Notes: generated from the sequence alone by a model not told the origin. 64,000 nucleotides of DNA from Rattus norvegicus (GCF_036323735.1 NC_086029.1:50339357-50403356); one strand, 5' to 3'; positions 24,088 to 36,126 are shown, numbered from the stretch's first letter. A program made the numbers and translations.

Positions 24088-26243
24088 CTAGTATGTGGCT
24101 GGTGAGGGCTGAGAATTGACGGCTGTCAGGGTGGTCAGCAGCACCAGGTACAGTCCTTTCCAGCGAGGCTTGAGTGTCTGGGCTCCGTGTCGTTGTATGT
24201 AGCTGTAGTCTCCGACCTGGAACTGATCAGATGTCTCAGGGGTCTCTGGGGTATAGGCTGTTGTCAGCTGTGACCAGACTTCTTTTCGTATCACCTGTAG
24301 GTCTTTTAGCCTGGTATATAAATCATTATTACTATGATATGTTGATTTAGTAACATCATCTAATATAGTCAGGGGAGCTGAGGCCCCATATAAGATCTCA
24401 AAGGGGATAAGGCTGAATCTGGAAGGGATATTTGTTGCTCTGAAGAGAGCAAGAGGGAAGGAGTGTCACCCAGTCTGCGCCAGTCTCCATGGTCAATTTG
24501 TTTAGGGTCTCTTTTAGAGTTTTATTTATTTACTTTATCTGTCCTGAACTTTGAGGTCTGTAAATATAATGTAATTTCTAATCGACCTCTAAATACTTGG
24601 CCACACCCTGGCTTACCTTGGCAACGAAAGTAGGGCCGTTGTCCGACCAGATTACCTTGGGCACTCCAGACCGGGGGAAGATTTCTTCCAGTATCTTCTT
24701 GATGACTACGGAGGCCATCTCTTGCTTGGTGAGGAAAGCTTCTATCTATTCCTGGAAAGGTATCTACAAGCACTAGGAGATAATTGTGATCATATTTTTT
24801 TGGTTTTATCTCAGTGAAGTTTACTTTGACTTTTTGTTAAACTCTCTAGGTCTCTTTGTCTTGTTTGTTTGTTAAGCATTCACTTATTGACATACTTTAT
24901 TTTTTTTTTACTGTCTCTCTTGGCTAAAATCTTAAAGTCTATTATATATATTTTAACTATTTGGACAAACTTTTTATCTCTTAAATGAGTCCATTTTTTT
25001 ATTTGGCAAAGTGAGTCTTTCGTTTGTTCTCTGGGGGGGTATAGCTTTCTCCCCAAGTGTGTCATTGTCCTTTTATCTTTTAAACAACTTGGGCCTTTTC
25101 TTCTGTTGTACATTCTAAGTGAGGCCATCCCTTAGTCCAATCCCAGTTCCCAGTGGCTGTTTCTTGTAAGCCTGTAACCAGGATAGGCTCCTGTATAGCC
25201 ATTTCCCGAGCCACTTTATCTGTTTTGTTACTGTCCCATGTCACTGAATCTCTTCCTTCCTGATGTCCTGGGCAATGAATAGTACTCACAGTTGTTGGCT
25301 TCATCAGGGCATCTAAGAGATGGCAAAGACATCTGTGGCGCTGATGTGCTGGGGGGTTGGGGTTTAGCCATCCCAGATGACATTGTGTTGTCCACCACGG
25401 CAGCACCCACTTATCTCTGACCTTCATGAAGAGAACTGTTCCCATCTGTGGACAAGATCCTCGGCTTTCAGCAGGGGTCAATCAGTCAGTCGCAGAGGTC
25501 TTTCCTCCAGCCATGGGCTTCTGTCAGTGCTTGACACTCGTGTTGTGGTGGCTCCAGGTCAGGATTGGGCAGCAAAGTGACCAGATTGTCCCCAACCAGT
25601 GGAGAATCTAGTCTATGTCAGCTGATCAGTGGTCCCATCCTCTGGGACATTTTATTTAAAGGCAAAACATCAGCCATTCTATCACAGTTTAAGTCCTGGA
25701 TTGGGTGATAATTGTTAGTGCCCGGCTGGCAGGAGCGGTGCGTTCCAGGCAGAATGGCACTAAGCCACACATCTTTTAGCATCAGGTATTGGTGCACTGA
25801 GACAGGTTTTAAGCTCTACATATACAGTCTGCAGATATGCATACACATGGCCTTATCCAGCCGTCTTAGCCCACGCAAGCCATTTTGGAGAGCAATTTTC
25901 TCATGAGCAAGGGATAGGGGCAGTCAGGGATGACCATGAACTAGTGGGTGGGTTACCCGGCCCACGCCAAGGTCCACTGTTCTTCGGGCAGTCCATAAGT
26001 ATTATTTGTTGTCAGTAGCCCCTTGTACTTAAGGTCTTTGGATATTGGCCCACTGGGGGGCATAGGAGCACAGAGCATTGGGTACCTGTATCCACAAAAC
26101 AACTGGGCGGGCTTTCCTTTTATCTTTGTGCATAGCCAGTACTCTAGGACCGAGAGGGTTGTCTTTGGGGCCACTGGAGAGGCCCCTCTTGTTCTTCTTG
26201 GGACAGTCCCTGACCCAATGTCCTTTTTCTTTGTATTAGGCAC
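24088..26243 (-). pseudogene. Decayed pol remnant (gag-pol junction, RNase H, integrase)
   Basis: Three - strand segments are recognisable by family resemblance to gammaretroviral proteins: the nucleocapsid/protease junction (about 25953-26243), RNase H with its PGHQ motif (about 25080-25481), and the integrase C-terminus (24088-24294). They are in different frames with stops between them. There is too little room for a full reverse transcriptase domain, so a large deletion is inferred. Confidence 0.75.
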
Positions 26244-28739
26244 ACTGATCTTTAGCCAGGAATTTTCTTTTGTTGCCAGGTACTGTCTTCCTAGGTTTTC
26301 TAACTACTGTGGCCAGTATATGTTCCTCTCTTGTCTTTTATCTCTCTTTAGCTCTCTAGCTTCTTCTTCTTCTTTTTTTTTTTTTTAGTCTCTCTGTTAA
26401 ACCTTACTTTTTCTGTAACTTATATTAACTCTCAGCAACATATAATAACTCTCTCAGTGATTTAGCTTAACCCTTTAAGTTTTTGTAACTTTTTTTTATA
26501 TCCTTTCTTTATCTTAGCCAGATTGGTGGGGCATTTTCCAGCCCCTCAGAGACCCACCCTTGGAGTCTGGCGGCAGACCTGGAGCACTCCCTACCTTCAG
26601 GCGTCTGAAGAGAGCAGGCAGAAGTGAGGGCCTTCCATCCGTGTCTGGAACATTTTTTCTGGCCTCTAGTAGGAATCCGTCTTTCCTCGGTGGTAAAGAA
26701 GACCTGTAACAGTTACTAACAAGCATCTCAAATGGGATGGTGAGAAAACAAGAGAATCTTGAGAATAGAGGTCCACTGAAGAGGGTAAATAGCGTTTAGT
26801 CACACAGCTAAGCCAGGAGGCTTTCTTGGGACAAAAAAACCTTGTGTCTGTGAAACAGAAAAGTGAGCAAAGGGGCAGCCTATCTGTTACCGGCTGTCTC
26901 TCTGGACTTAGATTTTCCCTTAAGGAGTACCTCCCTTTAGTGCCAGCTCAGTGGCTCTGTCTCTCAATAAACCCAGCCTCTGAAGGACACTAGGCTTCTA
27001 GTAAGAACTAATAACAAAAGGATGGAGAGACGGTTAGAACCTGGGTGTTAGATACTAAGCAGCTGACAAAAGAATTGTAACCAGTTCACCTGGGGCTTCT
27101 TGTCTCTTACATCTAATAAAGAGATTGTTAATACTATAGTATCAACCTTTAATAAAAAAAAAAAAACTATAGCTCTCTCCATGTCTCTGAATATCAGGAC
27201 TGCAGTAGTAGTCCTTCACCAAACTGTCTCAATGGGCTAAGGGCCCATGGAAAAGAAAACATTAATCCTGACCTTGGCCACAGCCAAAGCCTGAATTTTA
27301 AATTTTGACTGGCAAAACAAAGTTCTTCACAGTTTGTTGTAGATTCTTTGAAACTATTTTAGGGGCTTCTCTGCCCCCCAACCTGGGACATTTCAGGGGC
27401 AGGAACTGGCTGCTGTGGGGATAGGATCAAAGGCATTCTCTATGTTAATGATGACCAGTGAGAAAAGTAATTTAATGCTGGAGACTGACTCCTCTCTTCG
27501 AATAGGGCCAGCAGATAAGGCAGGCTCCTTAAAGAACTTCTACTAATGAGCACTCTCTTTCTGTGAGCAGGAGTTGAAGGTCTGGCCACTAAAAGCAGAG
27601 ATTCCTTTCTTGTTCTTGTTTTCCTTAGAGTCCTCCCCCACCTCACTCTCAGCCTTTTTAGATCATTCTTCCTGTAGCATTTCTAACACAGCCTGTCCCT
27701 TTTTTATAGCCTGTTGACAGCATTTCTGATCTTTTAGGCAGCTACGCACTAAGTGCCATACCGGCTGAAACTCCGCCTTTAAGATTCCTTGCTCCCAAGC
27801 AAAATTTAAATCCTTTTCTAGCTTATCTCAGCTGTCCACCATGAGATTCCCAGAGATCGAAAACCAAGGTGTAGCAATTCACTAAGAAATCTCTCTGTAG
27901 TGTTTTTTTTTTTTTATCCTAAGCCTTTTTCTTTTAAACAGCTCCTGAAGAGCCAGAAAAATTGGGTGAGACTTGAGAAATCCCCATGCTCACTGTAGCA
28001 GCTCCGCAGCTAGTTTCGCTCCCCACTACTGTGTGCTGCGAGCACAAGCACAGATAAAACACTATTTTAAAAATTAACGTTGGCTATCAACCAACACACC
28101 GCCACTAGAGCAGGGTCCATAAAATTAAGTTTCTTACTCACTATACTTGTTTCATACCGGAGGCCTTATCTGGCCTTACCTTCCTCAAGGTTTTTGTTAA
28201 TGTCTGTTTACACAACTGTTAACAGCAGCTAGGTTGGTCAAAGGGAGCAAAGGGAGGGGCCTCTCTCCTTGGGGAGGAGGCTCAAGAGAGAAAGACAAAA
28301 CTCCCTGGCAGAAAACAATTTTTTTCAAGCAAATTATTTTTAACTTTTAACTTAAGCACCAAGAGGACCAAGTAAAACTCTTTGATGAACAAAGCAAACA
28401 ATTTTATGATTTCAAACACAGTCGTCAGTCCAAGATTTCAAACACAGTCATCAGTCTAAGCCAAAAAAAAAAAAAAAAAAAAAACACTCGACAATACCAC
28501 AGAAAACAAACCAGACAAACAAGACCAAGACAAAGCATCCTATCCAGAAAACCACAGTCAGGTACACAGAGTGGGATTCCACATCCACTCTCTTCCTCCT
28601 GACTGGCCACAGCCGGGCTCTCCTGACTGTTCTCCACCCATGGAACGTCTTCCAGGGGCTGCAGCTTGCGGGCCCGGGGTGTCCCCCCTTCCGCAGCCAG
28701 GGGGTCCTCACGGACCACGAAGGCAGCTTCACCGAGTGG
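26244..28739 (-). pseudogene. Leader and gag-region remnant of the provirus
   Basis: The position between the primer-binding site and the gag-pol junction marks this as leader plus gag. Only short broken frames remain (for example 27440-27646 and 26514-26726), and I could not align them confidently to individual gag proteins. The 20-nt A tract at 28461-28484 and a duplicated 25-nt stretch at about 28415-28459 lie in the leader. Confidence 0.55.
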
Positions 28740-28892
28740 GGATACACATCCACTCTCCTAGCACAGGGCAGGAATACACATCCACCCTCCTAGCACAGGG
28801 CAGGAATACACATCCACCCTCTTAGCACAGGACAGGAATACACATCTACCCTCTTAGCACAGGGCAGGAATACACATCTACCCTCTTAACAC
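28740..28892 (-). repeat. 32-bp tandem repeat, about 4.7 units, in the provirus leader
   Basis: Units start at about 28740, 28771, 28803, 28835 and 28867. The shared core is ACACATCCACCCTCTTAGCA with a few substitutions. It lies 155 bp after the primer-binding site in the untranslated leader, where packaging and splice signals sit in related retroviruses. There are no spacers, so it is not a CRISPR array. Confidence 0.85.
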
Positions 28893-29046
28893 TGACCAGT
28901 ACTAAGACACACATATGTACACACACAGCGGAACCAAAACAGAGACAGACACAGACTGACAATTGCGGCGCCGCTCACACTGAAACACTCAGACAAACAT
29001 CCAACTCACCTCTAAGGGGTCTTCAGAGTCTGGGGTGGTCGCGCAG

Positions 29047-29064
29047 ATCCTGGACGAGCCCCCA
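29047..29064 (-). other. Primer-binding site, tRNA-Pro type
   Basis: On the - strand TGGGGGCTCGTCCAGGAT begins two bases after the 5' LTR. It differs at one base from the proline-tRNA site of murine gammaretroviruses, which places the provirus in class I and fixes its orientation. Confidence 0.88.
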
Positions 29065-29066
29065 TT

Positions 29067-29602
29067 TGAAAGATACCACGCAGAGAGACCCTTACTCAAG
29101 TCTTGGGAAATCGCGGACCCCAGACACAGAGAGACCATTTTGGATGTAATAAGCAAAGGCGAGGTTTATTACGGAGACCTATTACAGAGATCTCCGGGCC
29201 GACATGTATCCCACTCAGGAGACAGAGGTGTCGACCCTGAAACTCAAAAGTCAGGGGTTTATATAGGGAAAGCTAGGGGGTTTTGGCGCAGTTACACACA
29301 ATTGGCTCATTCAAACATAGCAGTGAGAACAAAGCAGAAGAGTACGTGCTAGAAGTCAGGGGCTTATCAGGGTCTGGAGGACATCTGGTTAAAGTATGGC
29401 CCTGAGTAAACTGGGGGGATGTCTTCTTGCCGGATGGCCCATGAATCAGTTCCGATAGCCTGGGCTGGATCCTCATTCCTTTTCTTTATCTTTATGGCCT
29501 GCTATTCCTGGTGGCAGGGCTTAGCCCTGAGTCTGTGGCTTTTGGGGCTTACTCTTTTAGTTTTATATTTTTAAACCTTAAATTCGTATAATTTTCCTTT
29601 CA
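29067..29602 (-). repeat. 5' LTR of the class I provirus (536 bp)
   Basis: The LTR has inverted ends TGAAAG/CTTTCA. On the - strand it carries TATATAAACC (29256-29265) and AATAAA (29165-29170), i.e. a promoter and polyadenylation signal in normal order. It is complete, unlike its partner. Confidence 0.9.
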
Positions 29603-29607
29603 GTAAT

Positions 29608-30670
29608 AAGCCCTTATGAATTTACATTGGAATTGGGTACTTGGTCGTCTTTGGGGACCTGCAACTTGGGCAATACACTATGACCACTTCCGCCAACAAA
29701 GCCATCAAGACCATGGGGACCTCCTAGGACTGCCATTGTAGATAGTGGTTAAGTCTAGGTCCTTTTTATTGATACATTGGCCATTGGTATTATACCTCTT
29801 GGTATAATTTATCCTTCTCAGATCTCTGATATTGACTATAGCTTTAACTGCCTCCCACCCAAGGCTACAACTGCCTTCTTTTTTCACATGTAAAAATCAA
29901 ACCTCAGGCCTCACTTTCCTGGGACTATGACATCTTCAGCTGAGAAAGCCCAGATTCTGAAAGGAGATAAACTCACAGATGTTTTAAAACCCAAAATATT
30001 TTTGGGCTCCCGAGCTTTTACTATGAGTCAAAGATGCGAGGCTACTGCCTTTCCTACAATGTGGGATTCAGTATAGATTACAACATGTCATAATGTCAAT
30101 ACATCTAAAACTTTTATCTCTTTTTGTAAACTTAAAAAACATTCTTGTAAGCTTCAGGCTGTAAGGGTTCAAAAGTCGATATAGACCCCAAACTCGGAGC
30201 AAATGCAAAGACAAAGAGAGCTCATTCTGCAGAAACAGCCAGCATGTGGGGGTGGAGGTACCGGTGAGGTTCAGCCATTCTTTGAAATGGTGACCCAGAC
30301 AATGGCATGGAAGCCTTCTTACAGGGAACCAGGGGAACTGTCTAGAAGAATTAGGGAATCTAAAATGTCATTGGTGGGTGCTGTAGGTCACAGTGCTCAG
30401 TGGTCTGTGTTCCTATGTCATGGATGTTTACCACAGGTTGAAATAGAGCTTCCCAGCACAGATGGCCCATTCTGAGGTACGATATTTTCTCGTTTCGGTG
30501 ATTATCCCCAGCCTGTTCTTTGGGAGGGGGTTTTACGGTCTGTTCCTGGAGCTGGTGCCTTATGTCCTTCTTTTTGAAATCAGGCCTGGTCCTTAAATGG
30601 AGACAAATAGGGTTTATGTCAGTCTTTCAAGGGAATCGACTTGAACCCATCTTTTGTAGGTCAAAGGAAC
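29608..30670. other. Sequence to the right of the provirus, no gene recognised
   Basis: It continues the pre-insertion locus. Scattered retroviral-looking composition but no frame or motif that I can assign. Confidence 0.35.
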
Positions 30671-31330
30671 TGTAGACAAGTACTAAGTTATTCCTCTGCC
30701 AGTGAAATCGTGGAAACAAAGTTTTTAAGAATGTAGAAACAAGGTTCTGAAAATGTAAAAACAAAGTTTTAGTAGACGAGAATGACAAGGACTCACTGAC
30801 CCAGGCCAAGCTAATTAAGACAAAAAAAAAAAAAAAAAAAAAACAAAAACAAAAAAAAAAAAAAAAAAAAAAAAAACTGCTCTTCCTACCCTTCCCTCTG
30901 GTAAAATCTGAAAACGACCACAAGATGGCACCACAATCCTGCCCGATCAACAGTTCCTCCCCAAACACTGTAGGGAAATTTCCAACTTAGCCCTTTTCCA
31001 GAGATTTTTCCAAGGTCAGGTGCAGGGCTAGATGAGGAAAAGTGACTGACTAAGCCAAGAACAGCCCCTTGAGCAGGACAGCCAATACCAGAAAACATCC
31101 TTTGCCCTATGTACCACCAATGAGAATGAGCTAGCTACCCCTGCTGCTGAAGTCGGCCCTCTGTAAAGAATAAAAGATGTGTGCTTTTTGAGTTCAGGGT
31201 TGACTCTCCCTATGAGGCTGAGCAACCCCACGCATGTCGGATCAATAAAACTCTTGCCATTGCATTGGTCCAATCGTCACTTTGTGCTCTGTGGGTCATG
31301 CACCTAGGCTAAGACCTTGGAGGTCTAACA
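30671..31330 (+). mobile_element. LTR-like sequence
   Basis: It starts TGTAGACA and ends GTCTAACA, with AATAAAAG (31169-31176) at a TATA position and AATAAA at 31244-31249. It is interrupted by an A-rich tract at 30822-30876. No flanking duplication is found. The family is uncertain, probably class I. Confidence 0.5.
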
Positions 31331-31917
31331 AAATGAGTCAATTCAAACTAGATTAGATATAAAAGCAGGTTTATTAGGATACTGCTCTTGGGCCAGAGAG
31401 AAAGATACAGAGGGCATGAGGAAGAGAGAGAAAGCAGGGCTACAGAGAGAAGGAAAGGGGAAGAAGAGAGTTAAAAAGAACCCAAAAGGCTGGATTATAT
31501 AGCAAAGAGCCTCTGGGAGGGAGGGAAGCCCAGATTCTGAGCTGGAAAGTTCAGGGTTTGTGGCAGGGTATGTCAAGTAGGGGATGAAGGATGCTGGGAG
31601 AACCTGTGTTAGCATTTTAAGCTCCACCCTGACAGTTACCTGGCAACAGCCAAGTCTGCCTGACACCATAAAAGGGGACGCTTACTCACTCCTCAATCTC
31701 TTGCCCTTGCTCCCTTTTATTCTCCCACTCTTCCCCTCTTCTCCTTTGTCCCTTCTCCCCCCATCCCCCACCCTCTTCTCTCCACATGCTCATGCCAGGC
31801 CTCTCCTCCTCTCCTCCTCTCCTCTCCTCTCTTCTTCTCTCCTCTCTTCTCCTCTCCTCTCTGCTTCTCTTCTCTTCTCTTCTCTTCTCTTCTCTTCTCT
31901 TCTCTTCCCTTCTCCCT

Positions 31918-31971
<54 letters not shown>

Positions 31972-32287
31972 ATCTCTGTCTGCCCTCCCCATTTTCTGAA
32001 TGAACTTTATTCTATACTACATTGACAGTTTCCTCAGGGGGAAGGGATTTCTCCACTTGAGGCACTCCCCTTCCCCATAGTTCACCACACCTCCATAAAA
32101 CATAACCCCCCTTCTCTTTATCTTTTTATAAATACAAAACTGGTGACGAAACCCAGGTTGTTGGGATGGCAATTGTGACTTGAGTCCTGACAAACCACAC
32201 CAGGCAAACATGGTCTCATGTGGGGGAAGTTTATTAGGATGTGGAGACAAGAGGGGCAGGAGAAAGAAGAGAGGAAAAAGAGAGAGA

Positions 32288-32338
<51 letters not shown>

Positions 32339-32620
32339 AAGAGGAGAGAGAGGAGCAGGAAAACTCTGCCTTTTATTTTAAATGTGATGTAACTGCTCCC
32401 AGGTGAAGGTGAGAACTGAACCAAAAGTATGCTAGGAATGTATGGCTCTTGCCATGGCAACAAATGATGACCAGATGATGTCACTGCTGGAGGCCAAAGC
32501 AGTTCCTGATACCATCAATCTGGTAGGCAGGTTTGCTTTGCTGGGTGAAATATGCACCTGGGACCATTGTCCCAGGTCTGAAATCCAACAAGTTTCCCCA
32601 CCTTCCCCTTTCTGAGATCT
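31331..32620. repeat. LTR-like and pyrimidine/purine-rich repeat region
   Basis: A CT-rich microsatellite (31797-31976, TCTCC, TTCTC and TC units) and a GA-rich one (32250-32360) lie in sequence that twice contains GTTTATTAGGAT-like text (31369 and 32230). This suggests two related, diverged LTR-type copies. The family is not identified. Confidence 0.45.
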
Positions 32621-33689
32621 ATCCTCCTCTCCCTGGCCTTGGAAATCCCTTCTCCTAACTACCAGAACCATGAGTCTGAAAGTTTCACACACACTGGATA
32701 CAAAATTTCCTCTAAGCTCCTTAACTTCATGTTCTCGACAAAGTCTGCTTGTCCCAGCAGACTTCAAATCAAATACAGACTGCTCCAGCAACTCACCCGC
32801 CCTAGGTGTTCCTGTTGGTCTGGCTACCAGGCTCTGTCCTCTGGGGATCCATGGAGATCAGTGGATCTCTGGCCCAGCTGGAGCAGCCAAAGAGTTAACA
32901 GCTTTCTGAGGGAAAGCTGGAGCAAGGTGGGCTGGTGGACCTCTTCCAGGCAGCAGCTCAATCAAATCACAAACAATTCACAAATATGTCAGCAGTCCAG
33001 TTCAGTAGTGTTGGGATAGCAGCAGTGGTGGCACAACCTAGCAAGGACAGCCAGGCTTCAGTTAAACCAGAATAAGCAAGCAAGGAGGGACCAGGAGGGA
33101 TTCTAGGAGAAGTTCTTGACTGCACCTCTCTTAATGAAGGAAAGATCAGCAAAGACTCGAGACCAACAAGCTTTGCACAGCTAGTTCTACCAGCAAGCCA
33201 AGCCCGGCCTCCACCACAATCCATTGGGTCATATTTATACTCCCTCCAAATTCACATGTCCTTCACAGGTCTTGCCTCAGTATGAAGTCATGCCTCAGTA
33301 CATGTGTCTGACTTAGCAAAAGTTCATGTGAATCTGCCTTAGCTGACATCAATCTGCTTATCAGCTTGAGTCTGCAGAGGCAGCAAGAAACCGTCCCAAA
33401 CCACCAGAATTTTTGGCACATTTCTCCCTGTGGAGTTCTAACAAATGGAGCTGAACTACTCAATGTGAGGGGAACCAATGTTGTTAGTACAGAGCCCTTC
33501 ATCACATGTTCCTTCACATGCCTGCTTCAGCAAAACATCCTTTCACCTGTGTCTGCTTCAGTGAAACATTCCTTCTCATGGTTGCCCCAGAAAAAACAAC
33601 CCATTACATCTGACTTTCCAAAGAACCCTTAAGTTTCCGCTTCTGTGGACACCTGGTCAAAGTTTATGAAAACTACACTCACCCTTTTG
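32621..33689 (-). other. Possible - strand LTR-type repeat
   Basis: TATAAATA on the - strand (about 33232-33240) and several imperfect repeats of CTTCA...CATG-type text at 33500-33580 suggest an old LTR. No gene is recognised. Confidence 0.3.
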
Positions 33690-33975
33690 CTTAGTTACTT
33701 TTCTATCATTGTAATAAAACACCATGATCAAGGCAACTTATAGAAGGAAGGGTTTATTTGGGCTTAGGGTTCTAGAAGGATAAGTATTCAGCCTAGGAAG
33801 GTAGAGGCCAAAAGCTGGACCAGAAAGCAGATTGAAAGCTCACATCATGAACTACAAGCACAAAGCAATGTGAACAAGAAATATCATCAGTCATTAAACT
33901 CCCAAAGCCAGCCCCAGTGACACATTTCCTTCAGCAAGATCACACCTCCTAAATTATCCAAGCAGTGTGTGTTTG
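33690..33975 (+). repeat. Rodent dispersed repeat (ACCATGATCAAGGCAACTTA type)
   Basis: CTTAGTTACTTTTCTAT...AACACCATGATCAAGGCAAC...GGGTTTATTTGGG...CCCAGTGACACATTTCC shows the same arrangement as the copy at 41604-41965. Confidence 0.55.
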
Positions 33976-35065
33976 ATTGGAGCCTCCAGTTTACTCCCTC
34001 CCAACCCCCCATGGTCCAGTAAACTCCATTCCTCCCTCTCTCTCCAATCCTACCTGTTCACTCAGAAAGCCTCCAAACTGTCACCAAAAACCCAGTTCTG
34101 CATTCCTGACATTCCTGGTAGCTATTGTAACCCTGTCCCCTGAAGTTGCTAGCCATCCATATCCCACCTTATGGGACCATGCCTGGGCACAAGCCCAGTG
34201 TGTAGCAGACCATCGTTTTCCTCTTGTTCAGAGCCATTCCCAAGTGAACCTGCGCTTTTAAATTTTTACTTTGGCTTGAATTGGATTATTTCATCGTTGC
34301 AGGAAACCTATTAGTGCCATCAAACAGGGGACAAGTGTTCAAATGTCCAAGACTATGGGGGACATCTCACCAGTGATAATCTGCCTACCTGCTGTGTATT
34401 TGGTAAGTATCTCCAGCAGTGTACTTGGTACAGAGAAAAGATGAGAGGAGAAGTAGGACCTGGTGGTTACCATACCTTCCCTTTCTGTTAGGAAAATGGA
34501 AGCGAGCTCTGGCCATGTAGATACTGGCTTCTGGCCCCTGAGTTCTCTTGCTCCACTACCTTTCCTCCCATCCTCTAACACAAATGCAGAGCCCACTCTG
34601 CATGCATCTGTGCCTGTCTGCTCTGTCCTCAAGCTCGTTTTCAGCCCAAACACTGCATGAAACACAAGGTTTAGAGACCTCTCCTGAGGCAAGGATAGAA
34701 CCTAAGCAGTGGAGGTTGGGATTTGCTCTGCAATTCTTTCAGTCCTGGACACCAGCAAACAGTGTGCTACCTGCTGCAGCATGGCAGCCAGAATACAGGG
34801 TGACCAGCAGTGTAGGACTGGTGGTTGTCCTCCCATCTCCAAGGCCACTGATGCCAGGTCAGCCCAGTCCTTTCCCCTGTCTCACATCCTCTCCTAGGTC
34901 TTTTCCTCTCAGCACTGCCAAGTGATAACACCTCTGCCCCTTCTCCAGGCACTGTGACCCCCCCCCTGAGGTACAACACACTGATTGCAGTTTCCCTCCA
35001 GCTTCCCAGGGGCTTCAGCCCTGAAATTGGCAGGTGCACACTGAACTACTTTCCCAAGAACCAGA
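33976..35065. other. Upstream flank of the Mx control region
   Basis: No gene or assignable element. The long frames at 34548-34925 lack domains. Confidence 0.35.
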
Positions 35066-35082
35066 GAAATGAAAGTGAAACT
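35066..35082 (+). promoter_or_regulatory. Distal interferon-stimulated response element
   Basis: GAAATGAAAGTGAAACT contains a perfect GAAANNGAAACT core, the binding motif of ISGF3 and IRF factors. It lies about 0.88 kb upstream of the first candidate Mx exon and on the same strand. Function is inferred from the motif and from the known interferon control of Mx genes. Confidence 0.7.
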
Positions 35083-35768
35083 AAGTTTGGCATGAGAAAT
35101 GCAAAAGGGAGGGAGTGAGGGGGGAAAGGAGGGAGGGAGGAAGGGAGAGGGAGGAGAAGAACAGAAGGGAGCTAAACAAATCAAAGCACAGCATGACATC
35201 ATATGTGTAAGGTCACTGACCCTGCCTTCCCCATCACTATGTTTTCTAGGGCCAAAAAACTTTGTATGCCAGGAACTATGATTGGTTGGACTTCTGAGAG
35301 CTACCAGCATGGCTCTGAAAAGGAGAGACACTTACTTCCCTGAGCTGGGAGGATGTTCTCCACACAGCAGGGCTCTTCTCTGGAGAGTAGGGCAAGGTGC
35401 AGCAGGCCCCTGGAGGCCAGCACCTGTTACCCTCACCAGCCCTGTAGCAGCAGTGTGCTCAGCGCTCTAAACCAGTAGTCACAAGGGACCCAGAAGGGCT
35501 GGCAGGGTTCCTCAAAGATTCCTGGTATGATTTGTCTCTGACCCTTCCTAGTGCAGCTGGAATAATCCAGTGAAAAGAGAAAGTTAGTGTAGGTTGTGTT
35601 AAAACTGAGAGGAGGTCTGGCTGAAGGTGCAGCTCAGAGCTGGGAGGATCCTGAGGGAAAAGAGGCAGCCATCTGAGCTGGTGTCCATATAGACTGTGTT
35701 AGTGGGTTGAGACTATAGTATCAATTTCCAGTGCTCAGGACCAAGCCATGGTCCCCTGAGGGTGAGTT

Positions 35769-35799
35769 TCATTTCTGAGCTGCATTTCTGTTTCGTTTC
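35769..35799 (-). promoter_or_regulatory. Proximal interferon-stimulated response element cluster
   Basis: TTTCTGTTTCGTTTC at 35785-35799 reads on the - strand as three GAAA half-sites, two spaced by two bases as in GAAANNGAAA. A further TTTCATTTC lies at 35768-35776. The cluster is about 160 bp before the donor of candidate exon 1a, where rodent Mx promoters carry their interferon elements. Confidence 0.72.
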
Positions 35800-35868
35800 T
35801 GAACTCCTTAGGGAGTGTGGTGGGGGTGGGGTTGCTGGTGGGCAGCAAGCCCAGGCCTTTTCACTAAG

Positions 35869-36083
35869 TTTCTATTCTCCTCTGGAAGGGGCGGAGCCAG
35901 CACTGTTTGAAGAGCTCTGAGCTCTGGCAGCTGCACACTCAGTCACCAACCCAGGAGCTGTGAGTATTGCACTGGATTCTGTGGGAGGATAGAGGATACC
36001 TTGTAAGGCTCCTTTGCAGACATTGGTGAGCTCTGCAGGGCATTTGTTGGTGCTGTTACAATAATGAGGTCAGTGACTGTGTG
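35869..36083 (+). promoter_or_regulatory. Mx2: Mx promoter/first-exon module, copy 1 (exon 1a ends 35959)
   Basis: The module has an ISRE-like TTTCTATTCTC (35869-35879), a GC-box-like GGGGCGGAGCC, a TATA-position CTGTTTGAAGAG, a short leader and a consensus splice donor gtgagt at 35960. The whole module aligns with 36127-36339 at a constant offset of 256-258 bp. No ATG lies in the leader, so it would be a 5' UTR exon spliced to 37976. The transcription start cannot be fixed from sequence. Confidence 0.6.
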
Positions 36084-36126
36084 TGATGTGGTGATGGGAA
36101 GGCAGTGAGCTCAGGCAATCTCTCTG

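Larger units (their letters stand above)
16060..29602 (-). mobile_element. Gammaretrovirus-like (class I) endogenous provirus, interrupted by an L1
   Basis: Two LTRs of one family (16060-16435 and 29067-29602), each TGAAAG...CTTTCA, are flanked by GTAAT at 16055-16059 and 29603-29607. The provirus lies on the - strand: its 5' LTR is at high coordinates, followed by a tRNA-Pro-type primer-binding site, a leader, gag/pol/env remnants and a polypurine tract. Without the L1 the internal part is about 6.0 kb, shorter than a complete gammaretrovirus. Most of RT and of surface env appears to be missing. Every reading frame I can recognise is broken, so this is a dead copy. Confidence 0.9.

Noticed and set aside
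28740..28892. Regularly spaced repeats resembling a CRISPR array
   Set aside because: The 32-bp units are contiguous, with no unique spacers, in a vertebrate provirus leader. It is a minisatellite.
31584..32025. Open frames rich in Ser/Leu and, on the other strand, Arg/Glu
   Set aside because: Created by the CT-rich microsatellite; no non-repetitive coding signal.
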